From the NCBI GenBank assembly GCA_037178675.1, contig JAYMGJ010000073.1, positions 25,658 to 89,657 of the forward strand: 64,000 nucleotides of DNA, read 5' to 3'. The DNA comes from Scleroderma bovista (Eukaryota > Basidiomycota > Agaricomycetes > Boletales > Sclerodermataceae). The position numbers were made by a program, and so were the translations under genes. Each line of letters begins with the position of its first letter. Position 1 is the first letter of the stretch. Positions 32,362 through 43,701 of this stretch are shown here, in pieces. Under the pieces are notes generated by a model that saw nothing but the letters and a program-made list of their open reading frames with translations, was not told the DNA's origin and did no database searches.

Positions 32362-34457
32362 TGTCATGCACCAAACAGGTTTGGTACAGTGAACATGGAA
32401 GATAACGCCTATATTGAATGATCCTTATGCGAAGGATAAGCACGACGGACCCTCATTGTAGCCATCTATCGCACAAGAAGACTATCCTGATGCGAGAGAT
32501 GAATGCCAATGCAGACAGTCATCTATCACATGAGAACCACCAAGAAGCAGAAGAAACTGAAGGAATAACATCAATTGTGGTATGAGAAAGGAATGCACAC
32601 ATCTGCAGTCCAAATCCCATACCAGAATGATCAAAGAAGCCGAAGAATTGATGGAGAAATGAAGGAGAAAGAGAAGAAATGATTTTTAGCACCCAAATGT
32701 CATTTTTAGGCGCCCAGTGCCGGCATTCCGATATTTTAAATAGCTCCATCGTTTCTGAAGCTATCAGGCACGTGACTATACCATCAGAGAGCCTAGAACG
32801 TGGTCTATCTGCCTGTCAAGTTCCGACGCAAATCTGTTCATTTCCCACGGAGATATTCCGCCTGCAATCCAGACATTCACTTCATTGCTCACTATGGAGT
32901 CCGTATTTTCTCTGGTTCATTTCTCCGCTATTGCTGCAGATCTCCACTATGTCCTGCTCTTAGGACAGCCTCTCCCAGAGTTCCCGTGCACTGCCTGGCA
33001 CATATCTTCCCAGCCTGCTCCCTCAGTCCCTCTCGTTCTCGGTCAGCACGTTCTCCTCGTCAGTCCTGCATCAAGGACGTACTTTGGTCATCTTAGGTCT
33101 ATTGTCAAGCTTGAAAAGTCTTCTCTTCTCTGGTCGTCTCTGTGTCCCCTGAGCCCTCAGCCTATGGTCCCTTCCTCCCAGATACTTGCCATGTCCATCT
33201 TCCTCTGTCATTTGTCTCACTTCCCTGGATGCGTTGAATTCAATACTCTATCCACTTCCCTACTTTCAGACAATGTCCCCCAGCACCATGACAGTTATTC
33301 CCCCACTTTATAGTGCTATTAGGAAGAAGAACCCTCTCTCATTCTTTCCCAGAAGAGAACTCGTCAAGGGAGCCCATGGTTGCGCTTCAGCGGTGCTAGA
33401 ACACATGCACTATACCTTAGTGTATGCTGACCCCTCAAAAAGACCTCTGGACCCCTGGTACCCTTCTTGTGGCTGTTTTGTCTCGGATCAATCCCCCTAT
33501 TAATCTCAGATCTTCCCCATTGTTGTCCCATCAAATTCCTGATGGTACACAGCCCCCCCATCAAACTTCTTAGGCTGTGCATCAATGACTCCTTCTGCTG
33601 TGCAGTGACTCATCCCTTGCTTACTGATGCTCTCTTGTTGTCAGTATTACTCTATCCCTTTCGCATTTTTGGTATATTAATCAGCTGATGACTCACTCCC
33701 TTACCAATCAATCTTGTCATGCAGCTTACTCATTCCTTTACTCAGCAGCTTATTCATGCTCCCTATGCTTACTCATTCCTGCTTATCCCTTGCTTACTGA
33801 TCGCTTACAAACCCCTTACAAAGCTCTTACCAATCCTTGACAAATTCTGCTTACTCCCTTCTCTTTTTGTACTTTAATGCTGTGCCCCCCCATGTATTTA
33901 AACCCCTGGGCTCAGCCCAGTGAAAAAGAGACCCAATTGCACGAAATTATCCCTCTCTCAGACTCTCTCAATCAGTATCCCTTCAGTCCTTGAGTCCTTG
34001 TAGGCTTCAGTGAAGGTCTAAAGGCTCAATATTGTCAAGTTTATCCAAGTTATTCAAGATCTATTCTTTTTACTAGGCTCAAGCAGAGTCTAGGCTTCAT
34101 ACCAGTCTATCTTCCTCGCCTCTGGACATTAGAGGCATCCCTGCCCCTTTGCTGCACCAACCTCTAGGTGTAGTATCATTACTTCAGTCTCTGTCAGCCC
34201 AATCCCTGCTTTGACACTTCCTAGGCTTTAGGAAGAGTCCAGACCCCTATCCCCTTCGTCTTCTATTACTCCTGTACCCCAGGAGTATCCTGCATCATTG
34301 TCTGCATCACCCTGTTGGTGTAGATCCCCTTCCCCCCTCCTCAGCACATCCTCTCTGGACACCACGGAGGTAAACCACCACTTGCACATATTTGTAGTCC
34401 TTTGTTGGTGTTGTGTTTGGGTTATTACTCCGACCCAAATCCACACTTTGACTCACA
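32362..34457 (+). mobile_element. Solo-LTR-like element, copy 3 (2,096 bp)
   Basis: Begins TGTCATGCACCAAACAGG and ends TTTGACTCACA, flanked by CCGC on both sides (32358-32361 and 34458-34461). It is nearly identical to copies 1 and 2, with a short diverged segment around 34040-34150. It does not visibly interrupt a gene. Confidence 0.75.
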
Positions 34458-35400
34458 CCGCACCCTGACCCGCCATACTAAACATTTGGTTCCGTGTCAC
34501 GCTGCGACCACTTCTGGGCATGATCAATGATGCCGCGATGCCCTCACCCAGCAGGCACGGACGTTTCTGCTGCCACAGCTTGGCCAGTGTGACCAGATGC
34601 CGACGCTCGGCTTCGCAGCCCCCAGCACCACCACCTGCTGACTTGTCAGGATAAATGTACTTATCCTGTACTATGGGTTGTTCTTCCAGAGTTTCCCCTT
34701 GGCAACCCTCACAGTGATGAAATCACCTTAACAAGGGTCACATGCACTGGAAATTCATTTCGTCATCCGTCCCTGAGGCTCCCCACCCTTCGCTGTTCGT
34801 GTGAGGGGTGAATGAATATTTGAATCCTATGGAACTGTAAACCCCAAAAAAATCCGCAATGTGAAAATCCTTGATTGAGCGATTATGTAACCTCAAATGC
34901 GCGATTAGGTGTGCTTGAATGCATGATCACCTTGCCCTGCAAGGTCACTGCAACTGGAAAAATGTGTCCTTTTTTTCGTCACCCGCGAATATGATGGTTT
35001 GAATGCGCGCCAAAGGTCCGCGTGAAATTAACTCAGCTATGGCAACAAGGGTATAATGCGGGATACTGCCATAAACCTACAATATTGAGAGATGCTCAAT
35101 TGTCTATGTAGTACATAGTGATACTATAAAATCTCATGATGTTTGGTAGTCTATAAATCCCGCATATGCCTTTGTTGTTCCATTATAATGAGAGTCAGTT
35201 CAACCGTGTAGCAGTATTATAAATGTTCATTACATGTGGTTGTCTGGGCAAGGTGCCTGCCATCCATGACGGCGCTATTATCTGGTTTAATAGGTATGCT
35301 TGAATGCGCGGTTTGAGACTTGAATGTGTGGTTTAAGTTACTCTTCCGAATGTATATAGTAGTAAATCAACTCGATAATAGTAGCTACTACACAGTACAT
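34458..35400. other. Non-coding interval with a dispersed repeat
   Basis: No gene is seen. Two stretches (34725-34770 and 34930-35025, containing ATATGATGGTTTGAATGCGC and GCACTGGAAATTC) resemble each other and 655-765 at the left end of the window. This is probably a dispersed non-coding repeat. Confidence 0.5.
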
Positions 35401-35699
35401 GTAAATCTACTAGTTCTCACTGTCATGTTGGGGTGGCAGGACTGTCGCTAAGGTGGCCTGTGTTGGGATGTGGGGCCGTCATTGTGCTGATGACCATGGC
35501 CGTGACCGTTACCATCGAGGTGCTGGGGTATGGGGCCATAGTCACTGACGTGCTGGAGTGGTGTGGTCTGCTGTCGTACAGGTGGTGGATGTCGTCATGC
35601 TGGGGTCACAGGTGGGACCATCAAGTTGACGGTGGTGATGCCCATTGTCATTGTTGTCATGCTGCATCAGCAAGGTGACAATTGGTCTTAACTCTCTTA

Positions 35700-36385
35700 C
35701 AGTGTCTGGATTGTCTGGAATCAGACAGTTAAGATGGATAAGTCAGATAAGTCAGTCAGACCATTCCAGACCATCAGACCAGGGTGTCTGAAACCAGATG
35801 GCCAGACCACCAGACCAGCCAGAGCAGTCAGACCAGCCAGACCAGCCAGAGCAGTCAGACCCAGTCAGTCAGACCCACCAGACCAGCCAGACCAGCCAGA
35901 CCATTTAGACCACCCAGCCTGTCAGACAGTCAGACAGCCTAGACCACTCCAGACCAGTCAGACTAGTCAGACTACCTAGACAGTAAGTTGGACAGACAAT
36001 TAAGACCAGTCAGACCAGTCAGACCTCCCAGACCATAAGTTAGTCAGACAGGTAAGACCATCCAGACCTGTCAGACCTGTCAGACCACCCAGATCATAAG
36101 TCAGTCAGTCAGTCAAGACCATCCAGACTAGTCAGACCACCCAGACCACAAGTCAGTCAGACCTATTAGACCATCCAGACCATCCAGACCACCAGCCCAA
36201 TCAGATCACCCAGACTATCAGACCCCTCAGATAGTAAGTTGGTCAGTCAGTTAAGACAATCCAGACCAGCCAGACCAGTCAGGCCACTCAGACAAGTCAC
36301 ATCAGTAAGACTGGCCAGAGTGGCCAGACAATTCAGAGATTCAGACCAGTCAGACCAATTAGACTAGTAAGATTAGCCAGACCAT
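35700..36385 (+). repeat. Minisatellite, ~10-bp CAGACCAGTC unit
   Basis: Dozens of degenerate copies of CAGACCAGTC / CAGACCATC / CAGACCAGC with occasional AAGTCAGTCAGACAGTTAAGA interruptions. It forms the left arm of the palindrome. Confidence 0.9.
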
Positions 36386-38639
36386 TAGTTGTATCCATCT
36401 GGCCACTTAATTTATTGAATATTCATGTTAATAAATATATATTAACTCTGAAAAATACACTACAGTACAACAAATATTTATATATTATGGATGGGGCATC
36501 ATCGATGGTGGTAGCGCAGTAGTCGCGTCATCGACGCTGGTGTGGGGGTGGGTGGTGATGACATCATCGTCACTGGGGGGACACAGGGGGTGTCATGGCT
36601 GGCAACCATGACAATGCACCAGATGACAGTGGGGCTGGGAGAACACGTCATCTTCAGAGACGTGCTAGTGAATACTGGGGATGGGGGACGTGGGGGGTGT
36701 CGTCGTCGCGCTGGTGCAGGGGTGAGTCGTCGCTGGGGCTGGTTGTCGTCATTGGTGGTTGTCGTCGTGGTTGTTGTTGTCGTGCACACTGATGGTGGAT
36801 TGTCCAGAGGGTGGGGGTGACATGTGTCACCCACGCAGGTCGTCATCGTCGTCATCGTCCAGTTGGTTGTCTGCATCGTTGATGCAGGTCGTCAGTTGTC
36901 ATCCATTAGAGACGACATGTTGTGGCTGGGCGTTGTTGTTGTTCGACAACGCTGGGATGGGGGTGGTTATGGTTGGTCGTCGTCCGTTAGAGATGATGGA
37001 GGGGTGGACGTCATTGTCGTTGTTGGACGACGCTGGGATGTGGGTGGTCGTGGTCCGTAAGGCTGAGGATCATTGTTGTCATCAAACGACACGTCGTCAT
37101 CGTCGGCAGAGCTGTTGTGGACGTGTGTTAGTGGTAGGCAACTGGATGTTGTAGTACATACCTGATAACAAGTCGTTGTCGTCGTGGGTGGTGGTGGTCA
37201 ATGCATCGTCGTGGTTGAATGGGAGGCAGAGTGGTGACGCGGGACTTATGTAGAGAAAATTTGGAATTGTTGTGACGTGATTTGTAATCACAACAACTCT
37301 TTTTTTTTTCTAAGTCCCGCGTTCTGCACCAAGGTAAGTACTTGGCACCCATCAACCACAACTGACAATGACCACCCCGCAACCCCCCAGCAACGACGAT
37401 GACCACCATGACGTCGTTGACAATGGTAACACCACGGTGACTACGCCAGCCCCAGCATTGAACACCACCACCGCCAGCGAATCGCCCAACCCAATACCCG
37501 TGTGGATGACGACAACAACGACACAATGAGGACGGCGAGGACGACGCGACGAGGACGAGGATAACGAGGATGATGCGACAAGGATGAGGGCGGCGACGGC
37601 GAGTGCATGACGACAACAGCCACCACCACCCACCACCAGCGTCGTCAACGATGACGACGGCCACCACCAACATGACGACGACGACACCCCACCTGTGTCA
37701 TTGACGTGGCCACCGACGATGACCCCACCACCAGGTTGACACGGCCACCAATGACAACGACAACGACGTCCCCATCATCCTCTGTGTTGACGACGATCAC
37801 CCCACTAACGGATGATGACAGCCATTACCACCGCCACTGGCATCGTCGACCACCAACGTGACAACAACGGCCAACGACGCGACCACCACCCAACTGCCTC
37901 AATGATGCAGCGATGACGACCCCATCACCGAGGTTGACAATGCGACCACCACTGCCTGCATCATTGATGACGACGAGACACTGGCCCACCAACGCGATGA
38001 CGGCGACAACACCGACACCACCAATGCAACGGGTGGCAACCAGCGACAACACCAACCCACTACCATCCACCACCTCGCGTCGATGATCACACGACAACGA
38101 CAACAATGCAATTTATTTAGTATAGTATTTAGTCTATGTCACACCTTGATATAATGAAAATTATTTGTTTTAATGACTCTTTTTTATTGACATGTTATTG
38201 CTACAATACTACTGACACTGGGACCAGTGTGAACATGTGGACAGCTTTGGTGGTGTTCACAGGCAGGGATGAATGGGTATTAATCCTTTGTTCCTATCCT
38301 CTGCATTTGTATGGCCCTAATTTTCTCATCTAGAGCAATGCCTATGCCATTGGCCACCACTCTAGTGGCAGTGCCCTCAGGACCCATGCCCAAATGACAA
38401 CAGGGACCCCCAAGTTACATGAATATATTATTACACTATTGCTTGTTCTCAAGACACAACAACAATGATTGACTATTAGGTTTTCTCTGTTAGTTACATT
38501 TTTGGATTGTGTTGGAAAATTTCAATGCATTGCAAGCAGTATCAAAACCCAGTTTGCAATGTTAAAGTTCTCATTACAATTACAATTTTCATCCATTGCA
38601 ATGTGCATTGCAATAAAGAAAATAATTTTCTGTCATGGT

Positions 38640-40330
38640 CTGGCAGGTCTGAATGGTCTTAACTGTCTGACTAACTTACTGGCTGGGAGGTCTGACCACT
38701 ATGACTCCTATGGACTGTCTGATGGTCTGATGGTCTGGGTGGTCTAATTGGCCTGATTAGTCTGAAGTATTCTTAACTGTTTGACTGACTTGCTATTGTC
38801 TGGGGAGTCTAACTGCTCTGATATGTCTGGGTGGTCTTAATTTTCTGAGTGATTTATTATCTGGGGGCCTGATTGTGCTGGTTACTCTTATCTATCTGAC
38901 AGCCTTACTGGCTGGAGAGTCTGACTGGTCTGACTGTCTGGTGGGTCTGACAGTCTGACACCCTGAGGGGGTCTGACCACTCTGCTGCTCTGGCTGGTCT
39001 GGACTATCTGACAGTCTAACACCCTGAGAGGGTCTGATTACTCTGACTGGTTGGACTGGTCTGGAATGATCTGAAGTGTCTGACTGGTCTGACTGTCTGG
39101 GGGTTCTGATTAATCTGACTAGTCTAATATGTCTGGCAGGGTCTTAAATGTCTGACTAGGCTGATTTGTCTGACCACTCTGACTGGTCTGGAGCTGTCTG
39201 GACTGTCTGACTCACCTGACTGTCTGGTGGGTCTGATCACTCTGACCACTGACTGGTCTGGAGCAGTCTGAAGTGTCTGACTGGTCTGACTGCCTAGAAT
39301 GTCTGACAACTCTAACCACTCTGACTAGTCTGGATTGGCCTGAAGTATCTGACTGGCCTGACTGTCTGGTGGGTCTGACCTCTCTGACCCCTCTGACTGG
39401 TCTGGAGCAGTCCGAAGTGTCTGACTGCTCTGACTATCTGAGTGGTCTGATGCTCTGATTGCTCTGACTGGTTTGGAGTTGCCTGAAGTGTCTGACTGGC
39501 CTGACTGTCTGGTGTGTCTGGCCACTTCTGACTGGTCTGACTGGTCTGAAGTGTCTGAATGGTCTGACTGTCTGGTGGGTCTGATCAGTCTGACTGGTCT
39601 AACTGGTCTGGCAGGTCTTAAATGTCTGACTGCCTTACTGTCTGGAGGGTCTGACTGATCTGACTGATCTGGAGTTGTCTTAGTTGTCTGACTGAATTAC
39701 TGTCTAGAACTCTAGGCAGTCTGGGTGGTCTGAGTGGTCTTAAGTGTCTGACTAACTTATTGTCTGAAGGGTCTGGGTGGTCTGGGTGGTCTGACTGACT
39801 TACTGTCTGAGGGGTCTAACTGCTCTGGGTGGTCTGGGTGGTCTTAAGTGTCTGACTAACTTACTGTCTGGGGATCTGAGTGGTCTGGGTGGTCTTAAGT
39901 GTCCGACTAACTTACTGTTTGAGGGGTCTGGGTGGTCTGGGTAGTCTTAAGTGTCTGATGAACTTACTGTCTGAGGGGTCTGGGTGGTCTGGGTGGTCTA
40001 GGTGGTCTTAAGTGTCTGGCTGACTTACTGTCTGGGGGGTCTGACTGGTCTGACTGGTCTGTACTGGTCTTAAATGTCTGACTGACTTACTGTCTGATTG
40101 GTCTGATTGGTCTGATTGGTCTGAAGTGGTCTTAAATGTCTGACTGACTTATGGTCTGGGGGGTCTGACTGGTCTGGGGGGTCTGGGGGGTCTGACTGGT
40201 CTGGGTGGTCTGGGTGGTCTTAAGTGTCTGACTGACTTACTGTCTGGGGATCTGACTTCTCTGACTGCTCTGGAGTGGTCTTAAATGTCTGATTCCAGAA
40301 CTCCCAGTCTGATCCCAGATGCTCTCAGAC
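38640..40330 (-). repeat. Minisatellite, ~10-bp ACTGGTCTGA unit (inverse of 35700-36385)
   Basis: More than a hundred degenerate ~10-bp copies (GACTGGTCTG, GTCTGGGTGG, GTCTTAAGTG). A longer period is visible at 39700-40270, where CTTAAGTGTCTGACTAACTT recurs every 60-70 bp. It is the reverse complement of the left-arm array but about 2.5 times longer. Confidence 0.9.
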
Positions 40331-40450
40331 TGTTAAGTCATGTCAGACCATTTCAGACTGTTAAGACACCTAAGTGCTGTCAGAGAAATTGTCACCTTGC
40401 TGATGTGGTGGCAGGGCCCTTTGACATCATTGTCGGTGGTGTCCATTGTC

Positions 40451-41690
40451 GCCGCAGAATGCGGGTGGCTGTGGCGCTGTTGTGTACAAACATGCTGATG
40501 TAATCAGAGAAGCTGACGAGATATTTGCATCTGTTTGTACCTGAGTTCTTGTAGCATAGTCAGCCAATTCTAGTGGTTCCCATCTAGTGTTGCTGCAGCT
40601 CGGCTCAGCTTCACTGTTGGCTTGTGTGCAGCTTCAGTGTCTAGGGCACTCATTTCTTTGTGAATCTTAATAAATCCTATGACTGAAATGTAGCCATCAA
40701 CCACCTCTATCAGATAAAAAAAGAATTATGTGAATCCATTCAGCCAATCTTGAGATATGAGCCTAGCCTTAGCACTGGCTTCACATTAGCTTCATTGAAG
40801 CTGGCTATGGCTTAGGTGAAATAACTCAATGTTGGCTGGTCCAATCAACAAAATTATTTTTTTGAGTGATAGCTGCTGCTATAACTATATTTCCATTATA
40901 CCATGCATAGCCATACATCATGAAATGGATGAGATAAAAAATAGCAGCTTGAAGCTGCAGCAACACTATTCCCATCCCATTCACCACCACTTCCGCTGAC
41001 AACAATGACCCACAGCCAGTGCCCACGACGATGGCTGCCAGCTCCGACGTTGACAAGGATGTTGACCACCTCACCAGTCCTGTCATCTGACAACAATGAC
41101 AACAATGACCATCCCTGTCCCCACACCATCCCCAGCGTCGATGGAGACAACGTGACGACCCCCATCCCCAGCGTCATCCGATAATGACGACGACGCCCAC
41201 ATCAGCAAATCACTTTGTTCTGGACAGTTCTGGACAGTGCCACACAGAGCCACAGAGCCCCCAGCTTAGTCCATACTGGACAGCTCTGTCCAGATAGACA
41301 TAGACTGTGGACTTCTGTGGAAGTCTGTACAGCTCTCCCCAGTTCTCCCCAGATGTACAGAATCATTAGCAAAACTAGTACACACTTACCCTTAGTACTC
41401 CTTTGCAACACCAATACTAGGCTTTGTCCAAAAGCCAATTCAAAGCTCTCATAGTAGTAATAACACTCATTCAGACTCTTATGGCACTCATAGTAGTTTG
41501 TAGAGCACCAAATATATTATCAATTACTAACTACATACATGGTGTGTTGACTACTAGTACCAAAAACACTGCTTCAATGAAGCAATACTAAGGTTGAGTT
41601 AGTGACAAGCTAGATCAAGCTAAACAAAAAGAACTTACAGGGTGGTTGTCAATTTCCGGCAGGCTAATAGCCTCTAATCATGCTTGACCA
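40451..41690. other. Non-coding interval
   Basis: No gene. 40970-41200 is GAC/AAC-rich, similar in composition to 37340-38110, and may be an outer part of the palindrome (inverse of 35430-35680). 41205-41440 contains several TCTGGACAG / CTGTCCAGA pairs. Confidence 0.45.
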
Positions 41691-41880
41691 TAGTCAAATA
41701 ACCTATTAGTACAATTGTTAGACAAGTTAATATGTAATGGTAGTGGGAAACTTACCATTAGCTCCGGCACTAGCATTTGTTGTGTAGTCAAATAACCTAT
41801 TTGTACCATTGTTAGACAAGTTAATATGGTAGTAGTGCCAGGAAACTTACCATTAGCTCCGGCACTAACATTTGTTGTGT
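41691..41880 (+). repeat. 94-bp tandem duplication
   Basis: TAGTCAAATAACCTATTAGT at 41691 and TAGTCAAATAACCTATTTGT at 41785 begin two adjacent copies. Each continues through TTAGACAAGTTAATATG and ACTTACCATTAGCTCCGGCA. Confidence 0.85.
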
Positions 41881-42009
41881 TGAGCCCACTCCTATATAGT
41901 AGGAAAAGGCATTTGTTTGGTCTGGTTTGCCATGTTGTGCAAGAGGTGTGACAAACAGTGTCCACAATATCGCGTTTTTCGCATTTTTGGGCACTTAGTC
42001 AAATTTCAG

Positions 42010-43367
42010 ACCCACAGTGGCAGTGACAACTACCAACTGGGACTACACTTTTGCTACACAACAATTGTACTACGCATTTTTGGTAATCAACACTACACTA
42101 CAAACACAACACAACTACTCCGCATTTTTGGTAATTAACACTACAACACAAACACAACACAACTACTACGCATTTTTGGTAATCAACACTACACTACAAA
42201 CACTACACAACACATCCTAATTGATACTACACATTTTTGGTAATCAACACTACAACACAAACACAACACAATTACTCCGCATTTTTGGTAATTAACCCTA
42301 CACCACAAACACAACACAACACTTCCTAATTGATACTACACATTTTTGGTAATCAACACTACAACACAAACACAACACTTGCTAATTGACACTACACTTT
42401 TTACTACACTTTTTGGTACACTTTTATTACACTTTTTACTACACTTTGACTAAACTTTTGGTACAATTTTGACTACACTTTATTACGCTTTTTTGGTACA
42501 CTTTTATTACACTTTGACTACACTTTTACTACGCTTTTTTGGTACACTTTTATTACACCTTTTACTACACTTTTGACTACACTTTTGACTACACTTTTTA
42601 CTACACTTTATTACGCTTTTTTGGTACACTTTTATTACACTTTTACTACACTTTTACTACACTTTTACTACGCTTTTTTGGTACACTTTTATTACACCTT
42701 TTACTCCACTTTGACTACACTTTTACTACACTTTTGTGGTACACTTTTATTACACTTTTTTGGTACTTTATTACACTTTTTACTACACTTTGACTACACT
42801 TAAAAGTGTAGTAAAAAGCATACCTCAAAAATGTAGTGAAAAGTGTACCAAAAGTGTAGTCAAAGTGTAACAAAAGTGTACCAAAAAAGCGGAGTAAAAG
42901 TCTAGTGAAAAGTGTACCAAAAGTGTAGTCAAAGTGTCATAAAAAGGGTAATAAAAGTGTACCAAAAAAGTGTAGTAAAAGTGTAGTAAAAGTGTAATAA
43001 AAGTGTACCAAAAGAGTGTAATAAAAGTGTACCAAAAAAGTGTAGTAAATGCATAGTAAAGTGTGCCAAAAGTGTAGTCAAAGTGTAGTAAAAAGTGTAA
43101 TAAAAGTGTACCAAAAAGTGTAGTAAAAAGTGTAGTGTCAATTAGGAAGTGTTGTGTTGTGTTTGTGGTGTAGTGTTGATTACCAAAAATGTGTAGTATC
43201 AATTAGGAAGTGTTGTGTTGTGTTTGTGTTGTAGTGTTAATTACCAAAAATGCGGAGTAGTTGTGTTGTGTTTGTGTTGTAATGTTAATTACCAAAAATG
43301 TGTAGTATCAATTAGGATGTGTTGTGTTATGTTTGTGTTGTAGTTGACTACCAAAATGTGTAGTACC
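42010..43367. repeat. 1.3-kb palindrome of TTTTACTACAC / GTGTAGTAAAA repeats
   Basis: The left arm starts with ~50-58-bp tandem units (GCATTTTTGGTAATCAACAC then TACACTACAAACACAACAC; 42070-42390). It passes into ~12-bp ACTTTTACTACAC-type units up to 42800. From about 42802 the same sequence runs back in reverse complement: AAAAGTGTAGTAAAAAG..., then GTGTTGATTACCAAAAATG units at 43175-43355. The right end abuts the copia LTR at 43368. The array does not encode a protein, although simple frames of the TLLLHFYYTF type are open. Confidence 0.85.
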
Positions 43368-43655
43368 TGTTGAAGCAATACCTATGTACATAGAGGAACT
43401 GCTACTCCAACTCACCTGTTGGGTGGAGTGCACAACCAGAGATGGTAGCGGTAGCTGGTTAAGAGCTGTTATATTATATAAGCGATGAACACTGTTTATA
43501 TACAACAAATAGTGTGACGCGTGACTGTGACACGTGACGTGTGACATGTAACATCTACTCTAAAGAGGACTATTACTAAGTCTACACTAATATGGGTCGC
43601 AGTCTTGTGCGCACTTCGTCGACGGTTTACGCCGGGTGCACGTGCGACTTCAACA
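43368..43655 (-). repeat. Copia 1 3' LTR
   Basis: TGTTGAAGCAATACC...GCGACTTCAACA, 288 bp, same length as the partner at 49014-49301. Differences include GTGACGCGTGAC versus GTGACGTGTGAC and GACACGTGAC versus GACATGTGAC, both C/T changes at CpG. Confidence 0.95.
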
Positions 43656-43667
43656 CTCCCCCTCGCT
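43656..43667 (-). other. Copia 1 polypurine tract
   Basis: On the minus strand AGCGAGGGGGAG lies immediately before the 3' LTR. This is the expected position for the primer of plus-strand DNA synthesis. Copia 2 has the similar CGAGGAGGAG. Confidence 0.8.
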
Positions 43668-43701
43668 GTGCTGCACGTAGAGCACTTCAGCGAATAAGGC
43701 G

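Larger units (their letters stand above)
35430..40450. repeat. Large imperfect palindrome with minisatellite arms
   Basis: Left arm 35700-36385 is a ~10-bp minisatellite of CAGACCAGTC-type units. Right arm 38640-40330 is the same minisatellite in reverse complement (ACTGGTCTGA). Outside them, GCATCAGCAAGGTGACAATT (35660-35680) is matched in reverse by AATTGTCACCTTGCTGATG (40387-40406). Inside, a GTC/GTT-rich stretch (36480-37140) faces a GAC/AAC-rich stretch (37340-38110). GCGGGACTTATGTAGA (37239) faces TCTAAGTCCCGCG (37309) around a centre near 37280. No coding gene is supported, and open frames here are low-complexity artefacts. Confidence 0.8.

Noticed and set aside
37128..37673. 181-codon minus-strand frame in the 35-40 kb palindrome
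   Set aside because: Triplet-rich GAC/GTC DNA keeps several frames open at once on both strands. There is no family motif and no gene context.
38640..40330. CRISPR-like array (regularly spaced short repeats)
   Set aside because: Units are contiguous degenerate ~10-mers without unique spacers, and the DNA is clearly eukaryotic. It is a minisatellite.
42539..42793. Open frame of ~84 codons (TLLLHFYYTF repeats) in the 42-43 kb palindrome
   Set aside because: It is translated simple repeat; the inverse arm gives equivalent frames on the other strand, and composition, not selection, explains it.
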